DNA of 64,000 nucleotides from UBA1924 sp963976625. Lineage in GTDB: Bacteria > Planctomycetota > Phycisphaerae > Phycisphaerales > UBA1924. The position numbers and the translations under genes were made by a program. The stretch's first letter is position 1. The number at the start of each line of letters is the position of its first letter. Positions 41,453 through 50,295 of the stretch are shown in pieces. Below the pieces are notes generated by a model. That model was not told where the DNA came from, did no database searches, and was given only the letters and a program-made list of their open reading frames with translations. The stretch lies in the NCBI GenBank assembly GCA_963976625.1, contig CAXBLA010000004.1, positions 1 through 64,000 on the forward strand, written 5' to 3'.

Positions 41453-43981
41453 TTAAGAATCGCCGTTGGATGGCCCAGGAATGGGTAAAATAGCCTGAAC
41501 CTGAGAGATCAACGACCTGAGCACGGCGGGCACTTGTTGGTCAGTCGGATTGGTTGATGAGTACTCTGCGAGGTAGCTGTAGAGCATAGCGAGCGTCCAA
41601 TCCTTGCCGAACATGATGACGCTCGCTTGGGTGAAAGTATGGAGATGCTCGGGCAATGAAACCGGGAACTGGCGCTGCTGCTCAATGAATACTGGGATTG
41701 CCGAATCGAAGAGGTCCGCGGTATCGGTGGCTGATGCTGATTCCAATAGATTCAGCAGATTGATAAGCGATTCATCGTTCGGAGAGGCTTGCAGATACAG
41801 CTTCGTCTGGCGACCAATGGTGTCCAGCAGTGTTTGGTTCTGATCGCTCCGTGGATCTGCGTCAAGGAGTTCGAAGAGCCGGCCCCATCGGGCTTCGACC
41901 TCTGCCCGAACCACCCAATGCATTGGCGATTGTTCGATGGAGCGATTGAACCAATCTAACGCTTGGTCTTTTTTCCCAATACGGCTCAGGATTCTTGCGT
42001 ACGCGTTCTGGGCTTTGAGTGAGAACGGCGTGGCCACCTCGGTGGATTGCGAATAGATCTCGACTCCATGGGAAAAGTGCATTTCTGCGAGGCTATTCTC
42101 GAATCGCGAAGAGTATGTATGCGCGATGCCAACATGCACCTCGGCGCACAAGGGCGACTTCTCCATGCCCAGCTGTGTGAACATGGCCATTGACTGGAGG
42201 TAGAGCTCGAGGACGAGGTCGCTTGCGGGCTTGTGTGGGTCTTGGGCCCAGTGGGCAAGTGCAAGGTCGCCGAGTGTTTCGGCGATTAATGGGTGGGGCG
42301 ATGTATACTGTTCTTTGCGCAGACTCAGGACCTGTTCTTGGAGGTGAACGACATCTTGGCTGTTGATTTCGAGCGTCCAGACGAGATCGGATTTGGCACG
42401 CGCCAGCATGCTGACACAGTCGGCGTATGTCGTCGGCTCTACAGGATGCTGGGCGTGCTCGAAGTGTGTGTAGGCATCTTGCAGGTGCGGTACGGCTTTA
42501 TCGAACAAGAACAGATCCATGTAGATCCGCCCGACGGCCAGATGGACATTGGCCGCCACCTCGGGGTGTTCCGAGAGTTCTGTTCGGATCATCTGGTCTG
42601 AGTTGCGCAGGGCTTGCTCGACGGACATCGGGCGATCTTTGCCGAAGGGGCTCGCCTGGGCGAGGATGGTTTCGAGGAACTCTACCGTGTCTTGCGCGTT
42701 ATCGCGTTGGCGTTGGCGTTGGGATTCTGCGTTGGCGATGCGGGCCTGGACATAGCCCGCGGAGATGCTCGCCACCGCGATGGAGGCAAACAGCAACCCG
42801 ATGCCCGCAAAGATAGATGCGGACTTGTTTCTCTGGATGCACTTGAGTGCAGTGTACTTTCGTGTCCTGGGGTATGCGTGGATCGGTTTGCATTCGAGGT
42901 GCCGACGAAGATCGTCGGCGAGGTGCTGGGCGGATTGATACCGATCGGCGGGGTCTTTCTGGATTGCTCTTTGCACGATCGCGTCGAGTTCTCCACTGAC
43001 ACAAGCCTCCGAAAATCTGCTTTGATCCTTGTTCATTCGCATCGATGCACTCGCCAACGGCGGTTCGAGTTCGGTTATACATTGAGTCGCCTCGCTTCGA
43101 GACATGCCCGAGACTGAATAGGCACGAACGCCGGTCAAGAGCTCGTAGAGCATCAGCCCAAGCGAATACACATCGGTCGCGGCCGTGATCGAGCCACCGG
43201 TCGCTTGCTCTGGGCTCGCACACCCGATGGTGAAGGCGTTGGCGTGATCAGCAGCGTGTGTATTCGTCCCTAGGTCGTGGCTGCTCGAATCCAACGCGAT
43301 CCCGAAATCGAGGAGTTTGATATCGCCGTTCTTATCGACCATCACATTGCTGGGTTTGAGATCACCGTGCACGACAAAGCTCTGATGCGCACACTGGACT
43401 GCTTCGCATACGGTGCAAAACAGAGACAGCATATCCTTGAGGCTCAGCTGGGCCTCATTGCAATGTGTAGTCACCGAGCTTCCCTCAAGCAGCTCCATGA
43501 CGATGAACGGCATCCCGCTGGCGGTGGTTCCGCCATCGAAGATGGAGATGATGTTGGGATGGTTGAGCGTCGCGAGCGTTTGGCGTTCGGCCTGGAACCG
43601 CTCGATCATGGTCGGCGTGGCGACATGCTCTCGCACAACCTTGATGGCGACATGGGTTTCGTAGTGGTCCAGTCTTTTGGCTTTGTACACCTCGCCCATG
43701 CCGCCGGAACCGATCCGCTCGATCACCTCGTACTTGCCGATCCGATCGCCGGGGGTATACATAGATTGGTCGTGGATCAGCACTGGGTTCCAAAACGGCG
43801 TTGTGAACGGGACCGTGTCCCGGTGTGCGCGGATCAGGGCTTTGAGTTCGTTGCAGAGAGATGGGTCGAGGTCTGCTTGCTTGGCGATGTACGCTTCGAG
43901 CTGCTCATCAGAGAGCGATTGCGCCGCTTCGAAGTGGCGCTTGATCAACTCCCAATGATTGCATCCAGAGGGATCGGTCAT
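41453..43981 (-). CDS. Ser/Thr protein kinase with membrane helix and TPR-like region
   Basis: An 842-residue Hanks-type kinase. Gly-loop GSGGMG (91-96), Lys114, catalytic loop HGDLKPSN (205-212, with Gly where most have Arg), DFG (225-227) and ASPEQA (256-261). A membrane helix spans about 389-411, and the outer C-terminal 430 residues look like TPR helices. Its ATG overlaps the stop of the ECF sigma gene upstream as ATGA, so the two are translated together. The likely role is phosphorylating and activating that sigma factor, or transducing an envelope signal to it. Confidence 0.88.
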   Translation of the reverse strand: MTDPSGCNHWELIKRHFEAAQSLSDEQLEAYIAKQADLDPSLCNELKALIRAHRDTVPFTTPFWNPVLIHDQSMYTPGDRIGKYEVIERIGSGGMGEVYKAKRLDHYETHVAIKVVREHVATPTMIERFQAERQTLATLNHPNIISIFDGGTTASGMPFIVMELLEGSSVTTHCNEAQLSLKDMLSLFCTVCEAVQCAHQSFVVHGDLKPSNVMVDKNGDIKLLDFGIALDSSSHDLGTNTHAADHANAFTIGCASPEQATGGSITAATDVYSLGLMLYELLTGVRAYSVSGMSRSEATQCITELEPPLASASMRMNKDQSRFSEACVSGELDAIVQRAIQKDPADRYQSAQHLADDLRRHLECKPIHAYPRTRKYTALKCIQRNKSASIFAGIGLLFASIAVASISAGYVQARIANAESQRQRQRDNAQDTVEFLETILAQASPFGKDRPMSVEQALRNSDQMIRTELSEHPEVAANVHLAVGRIYMDLFLFDKAVPHLQDAYTHFEHAQHPVEPTTYADCVSMLARAKSDLVWTLEINSQDVVHLQEQVLSLRKEQYTSPHPLIAETLGDLALAHWAQDPHKPASDLVLELYLQSMAMFTQLGMEKSPLCAEVHVGIAHTYSSRFENSLAEMHFSHGVEIYSQSTEVATPFSLKAQNAYARILSRIGKKDQALDWFNRSIEQSPMHWVVRAEVEARWGRLFELLDADPRSDQNQTLLDTIGRQTKLYLQASPNDESLINLLNLLESASATDTADLFDSAIPVFIEQQRQFPVSLPEHLHTFTQASVIMFGKDWTLAMLYSYLAEYSSTNPTDQQVPAVLRSLISQVQAILPIPGPSNGDS

Positions 43982-44616
43982 GGTTGGATCTCCTTCAAGA
44001 GCCACGCGCGGGCGAAGGTCCAGCTGCTGACCACTGTACGCGGCGAGACCCCGAGGGCGTCGGCTGTCTCGTCGATCGAGAGCCCTACAAAGAAGCGGAG
44101 CTCGACCACGCGGGCCATCAATGGTTCGCGGAGTTCGAGATCGTTGAGTGAATCGTTTAGGGCGAGCATGTCGATGCGTTGTTTTTCGAGATGCTCGATC
44201 GCGATCTCTACGGGGACCCGTTTCCAGCCTCCGCCTCTTTTGGCGGCTTTTCTTGCGACGGCATGATTGACCAGTATCTGACGCATAAGCCGCGCCGATA
44301 TGCCCAGGAAATGCCCCTGCGAGGTGAACTCTGGCATCTGCTCGCCGATGAGTCGGAAGTAGACTTCGTGAACGAGAGCCGTCGGCCCGAGTGTATGCTC
44401 GATACGTTCCCCATGGAGACACCGCGTCGCGATGACGCGCAGCTCTTGGTATGCGTGGTCAACAACGAGCTCTGCGGCGTCCATATCCCCAGCACTCCAG
44501 CGGCTAAGCAGCTGGGTGAGCTCCTCAGAACTGCTTGTTTCCTGTTCTTGAATCTCGCACTCTCCTTGGGATAGGAATGTATACCCATGTTCATTGGAAT
44601 TAGTTTCAGCTGGCAA
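43978..44616 (-). CDS. ECF-type RNA polymerase sigma factor (TIGR02999-like)
   Basis: A 212-residue sigma factor. Region 2 contains YQELRVIATRCL and TLGPTALVHEVYFRL; region 4 contains LRFFVGLSIDETADALGVSP and TVVSSWTFARAWL. These match the Sig-70_X6/TIGR02999 group common in planctomycetes. A TTG start at 44616 with GGAAAG upstream is used; a later start is possible. It forms an ATGA-coupled pair with a membrane Ser/Thr kinase and has no visible anti-sigma factor, so control by the kinase is likely. Confidence 0.87.
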   Translation of the reverse strand: MPAETNSNEHGYTFLSQGECEIQEQETSSSEELTQLLSRWSAGDMDAAELVVDHAYQELRVIATRCLHGERIEHTLGPTALVHEVYFRLIGEQMPEFTSQGHFLGISARLMRQILVNHAVARKAAKRGGGWKRVPVEIAIEHLEKQRIDMLALNDSLNDLELREPLMARVVELRFFVGLSIDETADALGVSPRTVVSSWTFARAWLLKEIQP

Positions 44617-44706
44617 AATCTTTCCAAGCGAGATGACCGATAATCTATTCCAACATCTTATGGATTACATGCCGCAAACCCCATTCAAATTCTGTTCACT
44701 GGATAC

Positions 44707-44740
44707 AAAAAAGGCCCCCACCGTTCGCTCGGCGGGGACC
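44707..44740 (-). terminator. rho-independent terminator of the PAPG-tailed protein gene
   Basis: Read on the minus strand: GGTCCCCGCCG, loop AGCGAA, CGGTGGGGGCC with one mismatch-type pair, followed by TTTTTT. It lies 71 bp after the stop at 44811 and isolates that gene from the sigma/kinase pair further down. Confidence 0.85.
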
Positions 44741-44810
44741 ATTCTCTCTCTCATATATATTTTGGATTCAGTATGGGTTGGGACTCACTCACAAGCCAAA
44801 AGATTCTTTA

Positions 44811-45353
44811 TCATCGACGGCGGACTGTGGCAATCGTGCAACCTATCGCGAGCAGTGCGGGTGCCCCGGGTGCTGGGATGTGGATCACGGCACGGTTGTT
44901 GCGTCCCATTTCTTCTGGGGCCGAGTGATCGGTGAGGATGTCCACGACGAGCCAGTTGAATGGATCGAGCATGGTTGGATCAGCGAGCTGGCCCGTATTG
45001 GCAAAGAGCGTGCCGCTGTATGTGTCGTTCGTTTCCAGTATGTACTCCTTGCCCAACTGTGTGGGAATCAACCAGCCGCCCGAGGCATGGATCGGGTTCA
45101 ATAGTTCTTCGTCGCTGGCGAGATAAGTCTGGAAACCGATGTTGTCTAAGTCATCGAAGAGGTCTGGGCCGGCGAGATCGATGGCGATCGCGCCAACATT
45201 GGTGATCTCGTACGCGAATCCGATTTCGAAAAGGTTATCAACGATTTCTACGCTGACGATTTCGAGGGAAGTGAAGATCAGGTCAGGGCTGCTATTCTGG
45301 GCCGATGCGATTGATGCGGTGAGTGCGAGTGCCATGGTTGCGGTGGTGTTCAT
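44811..45353 (-). CDS. secreted protein with PEP-CTERM-like (PAPG) sorting tail
   Basis: A 180-residue protein: signal peptide (MNTTATMALALTASIASAQ), a beta-rich body of unknown fold, then the C-terminal IPAPGAPALLAIGCTIATVR followed by Arg residues. The Pro-x-Pro-Gly, hydrophobic helix and Arg cluster are the layout of PEP-CTERM signals processed by exosortase-type systems. It differs from the dockerin tails used by other secreted proteins in the window. AAGGAA precedes the ATG at 45353. The body has no recognised family. Confidence 0.75.
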   Translation of the reverse strand: MNTTATMALALTASIASAQNSSPDLIFTSLEIVSVEIVDNLFEIGFAYEITNVGAIAIDLAGPDLFDDLDNIGFQTYLASDEELLNPIHASGGWLIPTQLGKEYILETNDTYSGTLFANTGQLADPTMLDPFNWLVVDILTDHSAPEEMGRNNRAVIHIPAPGAPALLAIGCTIATVRRR

Positions 45354-45397
45354 TGTGTTTTCCTTGTTTCGTTTAGGGGTGTGAATCTTCGTACCCA

Positions 45398-46477
45398 TTA
45401 GTGAGCGACGAAGTAGGTGTTCATGATGTCGTGTTCGAGGGTGTGGGTGTTGACGGACTTGAAGCCGGCATCGTCGAGCATCGAAAGAGCCATTTCTTCT
45501 CCCCATGCGGCTCCGAGCCCCAGCCCGCCCTGTTCGAGCGAGACGGTCATGCAGTGCATGCATGAGATGGTGTAGATCAGCGGTGCGATCGGGCGGCCGA
45601 TGTTGTTCTCGACCTTGCTCGAGCCAGCGATGTCCTGCATGAGGAAGGTGCCATCGGGCTTGAGGGCCGCACGGATGTTGGCGAGTACGGCGATCGGGTC
45701 GCGTTGATCGTGGATCGCGTCGAACGCGGTGATGAGATCGAACCTATTGGTCTGATCAAGCTGCGCTACATCGTGGATCTCGAAGTCGATGTTGGTCAGG
45801 TCAGCGGCGGATGCTTTGATCTGTGCGTCTTGGATGGCTTCCTGGGAGAAGTCAACGCCCAGGAACCTTGAGTTGGGGTATCGGCGGGCGAGTTCGAGCA
45901 TGGCGTGTCCCTTGCCGCAGGCGATATCGAGGACATCGATTCCGTCTTCGAGGCGTTGCTCGAGCCCATCAACGAGATTGAAGAGCCCTTGATCGAAGCC
46001 GGCCAGCGTAGTGCCGTCGGATTCCTCAGCCATCACATCATGGAAACGGTCGTAGGCGCTGTACGGCACACCGCCGCCGTTCTTAAAGCATTCGACGACC
46101 TTGGATTCAACCTGGCCGAGCACGCTGATCCATTGCATCGTGTTGGCGATGGAGGTGGACTCAGGAGCCGCTTCCGAGAGCATCATCGCGTGCTCAACAG
46201 GGAGCTCATAGAGCCCGGTGGTTGGATCGTACATGACGATCTGTGCGGTGGTCATGGTGCCGAGCCATTCGCGGACATAGCGCTCGTTGAGCCCGGCCGA
46301 TTCTGAGAGGCCAGCAGAATCCGATGGGCCGGCGTTGTACATCGCATCGAAGAGCCCGGTGCGATGGCCGATCGAGATCATCATGGCGGTGGCGCCGTTG
46401 TTGAGGATCCCGAGCAGGGTGCCGGCGAAGGCTTGGGTGTCTTGTGGGTTGACGGCGATTGAGCAGTTTGAACACAT
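45398..46477 (-). CDS. class I SAM-dependent methyltransferase with winged-helix N-terminus
   Basis: A 359-residue enzyme resembling small-molecule O-methyltransferases such as Rv2258c. Residues 15-100 form the winged-helix dimerisation domain (GLNERYVREWLGTM). The SAM motif is VLDIACGKGHAMLELARRYP, followed by FLGVDFS and LITAFDAIHD. The N-terminus has Cys-x-x-Cys (MCSNC). A strong AAGGAGA precedes the ATG. It is separated by 44 bp from the PAPG protein gene and may be co-transcribed. The substrate is unknown. Confidence 0.87.
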   Translation of the reverse strand: MCSNCSIAVNPQDTQAFAGTLLGILNNGATAMMISIGHRTGLFDAMYNAGPSDSAGLSESAGLNERYVREWLGTMTTAQIVMYDPTTGLYELPVEHAMMLSEAAPESTSIANTMQWISVLGQVESKVVECFKNGGGVPYSAYDRFHDVMAEESDGTTLAGFDQGLFNLVDGLEQRLEDGIDVLDIACGKGHAMLELARRYPNSRFLGVDFSQEAIQDAQIKASAADLTNIDFEIHDVAQLDQTNRFDLITAFDAIHDQRDPIAVLANIRAALKPDGTFLMQDIAGSSKVENNIGRPIAPLIYTISCMHCMTVSLEQGGLGLGAAWGEEMALSMLDDAGFKSVNTHTLEHDIMNTYFVAH

Positions 46478-46767
46478 GGTGTGTCTCCTTGTTGTGTGTT
46501 TGGGTCAGTTGTCTATCTGAGCCGGTTGAGTGTCTTGTCATGGCCAAATGCGAAGACTCCATGACTGGGAGGACACGGTTCTGAAAAAATGCTGATATAT
46601 TTCAGATCATGTCCTCTCCTACCTCTATATGACGCAAATAGGGGTAAGAAAGGGGCTTGAACATGCTCATTCAAAGTGCAAAGCCGATCGGGATATTTGG
46701 GGCCATGGGATGGTTTCCAGATCAGGGATGGGGATTCTGTTATGATCTATTGACACAGGGGATTCCG

Positions 46768-47334
46768 ATGAATGAGCCAGGGCGTGACATTACCGAGCTG
46801 CTGAATCATGGGGGCGAACACTCTTCGCTTGAGCTGCTCGAACAGGTGTATGACCAGCTCAAGAAGATCGCCCAGAACCGGATGACGCACGAGCGGGCGG
46901 ATCACACGCTCCAAGCAACGGCCCTTGTCCATGAGGCGTACGCGAAGCTGCTCGGAAACGAAGAGCTCTCGTGGCAGAGCCGGGCGCATTTTTTCCATGC
47001 GGCGGCCCAGGCGATGCGTCGGATACTAATCGACCATGCGCGGACAAAGAACGCCGTCAAACGCGGCGGCGATGAAAAGCGGATCCCGCTGGGATTGATC
47101 GATTTGGCCGAGAACCCGGACCCGGTCTCGATCTTGGCGCTCGAAGAAGCGATGAAGACGCTCGAAGCCGAGGACCCCCGTGCGGCTCAGATCGTCTCCA
47201 TGCGGTTCTACGCGGGGCTGAGTGTCGAGCGGACGGCCCTTGTGCTCGAGGTCGCCGAGAGAACTGTTGTCCGCGAATGGGCGTTTGCCCGCGCCCGGCT
47301 CTTTGAGCTGCTCTCCGGATCGGATACGCCATGA
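46768..47334 (+). CDS. ECF-type RNA polymerase sigma factor (TIGR02999-like), second copy
   Basis: A 188-residue sigma factor with region 2 (YDQLKKIAQNRM, TLQATALVHEAYAKLLG) and region 4 (MRFYAGLSVERTALVLEVAE, RTVVREWAFARARL). The ATG at 46768 follows AGGGGA by 7 bases and is preferred over an upstream one whose extension lacks sigma features. Its stop overlaps the next kinase start as ATGA. It is a paralogue of the factor at 43978, in the opposite orientation. Confidence 0.88.
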   Translation: MNEPGRDITELLNHGGEHSSLELLEQVYDQLKKIAQNRMTHERADHTLQATALVHEAYAKLLGNEELSWQSRAHFFHAAAQAMRRILIDHARTKNAVKRGGDEKRIPLGLIDLAENPDPVSILALEEAMKTLEAEDPRAAQIVSMRFYAGLSVERTALVLEVAERTVVREWAFARARLFELLSGSDTP

Positions 47335-49988
47335 TGGTCTCCGAAGAAGCAAAATCAATTTTTCTTGACATGCTCGCGATCCCGCTGGCAGAACAGGCTG
47401 AGCATCTCGATCGTGTCTGCTCCGGCAACCCCGCGCTCAAAGAGCGTGTCGAGAGCCTGCTCAAAGCACATCTGGACTCCGAAGGTTTCCTCGGCGAAAC
47501 CGCGGCTTCGATCACGATGCGCACAGGTCAAGCCGTGGAGATGGATGACGAAGTCCAGATCCCGACCATGATCGGAATGTACGAGGTTGTCCGTGTGCTC
47601 GGGCGAGGCGGCTTCGGCACGGTGTACCTGTGCACCCAGCGTGAACCGATCGAGCGTCTGCTGGCGGTCAAGGTGCTCCACGCGGGGATGGATACGAGAT
47701 TGGTGCTGCGCCGCTTTGAAGAAGAGCGGATTCTATTGGCCAAGATGGATCATCCCGGGATCGCGAGGGTGCTTGACGCGGGGAAGACCGAAGCTGGACA
47801 GCCCTACATCGGGATGGAGTATGTCGAAGGGGAGATGATCACGGCGTATTGCAATAGCCGAAGGCTCGACCTCCGGGCTCGTTTATCGCTCTTCTCGCAA
47901 GCGTGCCAGGCCGTTGGGCATGCGCACCAGAAGATGGTGATCCATCGGGATGTGAAGCCGAGCAATGTGCTGGTGACCGAGGTGGATGGGAAGCCGATCG
48001 TCAAGGTGATCGATTTCGGGATATCGAAGGCCATGGATGCCTCCGAAGAAGAGTTCGGCGAGCGTGAGCCACTCACTAGGACGATGCAGCTGGTGGGGAC
48101 GCCACAGTACATGTCGCCCGAGCAGGCGTCGACTGAGAAGACGGATTTCGATACGCGGTCTGATGTGTATTCGCTCGGGGTGATGCTCTACGAGCTGACA
48201 ACTGGCGTGTTGCCATTTGATGCCAAGAGGCTCCGCAGCGCGAGCGCGGAGCAGCTCGAGCAGATGATCCGAGATACCGATCCGCAGCGCCCTTCGACAC
48301 GGGTGGCGAAGCTCGATCGTTCAATGGCGGGCTCTGTCGCGACGCAGCGAGCCGCAACGATCAGTACTATTTCACGGCAACTCAAGGGTGAGATTGATTG
48401 GATCATCACCAAAGCGATGGAAAAGAAGCGAGATCGCCGGTACTCGAGCGTGGCCGAACTTGGCGCTGACATCGAGCGATATCTCAACGGACGGGCGGTG
48501 CAAGCGCGCCCGCCGAGCAGCGCGTATACATTGCGGAAGCTGATCGCCCGGAACAAGGCATGGTCGATCGCTGCGTTGCTCGTGGTGTCGAGTCTCATCG
48601 TGTTGACAACAATGAGCGTGGTTTCTGCCAAGCGGATCCGGTCTGCCAACACCCAGATGACATCGGCCATGGCGACTCAAGAACAGGTGCTCCGGTTTAC
48701 AGAGGAAATGCTCAGGGGGATCGACCCAGCAGTGGCCCGCGGGCAGGACACCACACTGTTTCGAGAGATCCTCGATTCGGCCAGTGAGCGGATCAATAGT
48801 GAGATTACGGAATCGCCGGAGGTTGAGGTCCGCGTGCGGATCTTGGTCGGCGAGCTGTACCGGACGATCGGCTTGTATGACGAGGCGATTGAGCACTTCC
48901 GCCCAGCCGCGGCCATCGCCTTGGAGGCATTTGGAGCACGCCATATCCGAACCATCGAGGCTCGCTCATCACTCGGCATCGCGTACGTCGAACTCTCTGA
49001 TTATGATCGAGCACTGACAGTGCTTGAGCTAGTGTATCAGGATGTACGAGAAACAATGGGCGAGGATCATCTAGACACTCTGGTAGTACTCAGCAACCTG
49101 AGCACAGTCTACGGCTATCTAGAGAACCGGGAGATGGCCATTCAGGCTGGCGAGCGTTTGTTGGCATCGCGCGTGCGCGTGCTCGGAGATGATCACAATG
49201 ACACCATGGCGACGCGAAACAACCTTGCGATGTCGCTCAAGGCGATGGGTGAATACGATCGATCAAAATCGATGCTTGAGCGGGTGCTCGCTCATCAGCT
49301 TGAGCATCTGGGCGAAAATCACCCGATTACACTCAAGACACGAACCAACATCGCTCAGGTGTATCACGAGCTCAAGTTGTATGATCAAGCAGTGGCAATG
49401 AACAAGGCGGTGCTCGAACAAAAAAGAAGCGTACTCGGAGAAACTCATCCGAGCGTTCTTGTATCGATGGTCAATCTAGGCGTCGCGTATGAAAAAGCTG
49501 GAGATCAATCACTGGCTCAAGAGCATTTGTCCAATGCCCTACAGATTTCAATCGATACGCTCGGCGAGCAGCATCAATATTCATTGATTATCAAAAATAA
49601 CCTCGCGAGCTACTACGCGCGGAACGAAGAGTTCGAGAAGGCAGTCGTGCTCGCACAGGCATCATTGGATGGGCTCAAAGCAAACCTCGACAATGATCAC
49701 CCGATGGTCATCCAATCAAAGGTAAACCTGGCAGATATGTTGATCTCAATGGAGCGGTACAGTGATTCGCTCGCTTTGATCATCGAGTTGCAAGAGCAAG
49801 CTGTGGAACTCTATGAGGACAATGACCCTCGCTACGGAAAGCTCCACGAACTCCTTGGCTTTGCTCACGGCGGCGTTGGAAATACCGTTGAATCCTTAGA
49901 GCATTTGCGGGCAGCCACAGAACTCTATCGGTCGCTACACGGCGAAGATTCCGAGCAGTTTCTCCGAGTTATGCAAGCAATAGAATGA
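47331..49988 (+). CDS. Ser/Thr protein kinase with membrane helix and TPR array, second copy
   Basis: An 885-residue protein: Gly-loop GRGGFG (91-96), Lys114, HRDVKPSN (205-212, with the usual Arg), DFG (228-230), MSPEQAS (261-267), a membrane helix at about 411-433 and a long C-terminal array of kinesin-light-chain-like TPRs (for example LSNLSTVYGYLENREMAIQA and NNLAMSLKAMGEYDRSKSML). It is translationally coupled to the preceding ECF sigma gene. The TPR part would lie outside the cytoplasm and may sense a protein or envelope signal. Confidence 0.9.
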   Translation: MMVSEEAKSIFLDMLAIPLAEQAEHLDRVCSGNPALKERVESLLKAHLDSEGFLGETAASITMRTGQAVEMDDEVQIPTMIGMYEVVRVLGRGGFGTVYLCTQREPIERLLAVKVLHAGMDTRLVLRRFEEERILLAKMDHPGIARVLDAGKTEAGQPYIGMEYVEGEMITAYCNSRRLDLRARLSLFSQACQAVGHAHQKMVIHRDVKPSNVLVTEVDGKPIVKVIDFGISKAMDASEEEFGEREPLTRTMQLVGTPQYMSPEQASTEKTDFDTRSDVYSLGVMLYELTTGVLPFDAKRLRSASAEQLEQMIRDTDPQRPSTRVAKLDRSMAGSVATQRAATISTISRQLKGEIDWIITKAMEKKRDRRYSSVAELGADIERYLNGRAVQARPPSSAYTLRKLIARNKAWSIAALLVVSSLIVLTTMSVVSAKRIRSANTQMTSAMATQEQVLRFTEEMLRGIDPAVARGQDTTLFREILDSASERINSEITESPEVEVRVRILVGELYRTIGLYDEAIEHFRPAAAIALEAFGARHIRTIEARSSLGIAYVELSDYDRALTVLELVYQDVRETMGEDHLDTLVVLSNLSTVYGYLENREMAIQAGERLLASRVRVLGDDHNDTMATRNNLAMSLKAMGEYDRSKSMLERVLAHQLEHLGENHPITLKTRTNIAQVYHELKLYDQAVAMNKAVLEQKRSVLGETHPSVLVSMVNLGVAYEKAGDQSLAQEHLSNALQISIDTLGEQHQYSLIIKNNLASYYARNEEFEKAVVLAQASLDGLKANLDNDHPMVIQSKVNLADMLISMERYSDSLALIIELQEQAVELYEDNDPRYGKLHELLGFAHGGVGNTVESLEHLRAATELYRSLHGEDSEQFLRVMQAIE

Positions 49989-50295
49989 CTCTAAATCCTT
50001 AAGGGAGCAATGCCGACTTGGCCTGCCCCCAAAATACGATCCATATCTTTTGTGAATATTCTCGTAGAATGGACGAATTTGGAAAGCAGGCAATCATGGA
50101 GAGGAAACTCCATCAGAGACACAGTCTCAGAAGAGGGCCTGGGAACAACCACTCAAAGATCACCAGTTCACAGGACCGTTACCTATCCGTTTGAACTCAA
50201 TAACGACCTGCGGCATTGAATAAATCGTTGCCACAGGCCGTCCCCTCGAAACTTGAATCTCCGTCGTCGTGGTCAGGAATTGAGTTCGAGTTGAG
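49989..50295. other. intergenic region with short imperfect repeat
   Basis: About 307 bp without a credible gene, between the kinase and the frameshifted FG-GAP gene. It holds a roughly 68-bp stretch (50022-50090) that resembles 53484-53551, sharing CCTGCCCCCAAA at one end and GTAGAATGG near the other. No terminator hairpin was found. Confidence 0.4.

Noticed and set aside
41453..44422. Extended kinase frame starting upstream of 43981
   Set aside because: The extra 147 codons are Arg-rich antisense of the sigma gene. The ATG at 43981 overlaps the sigma stop and begins the real protein.
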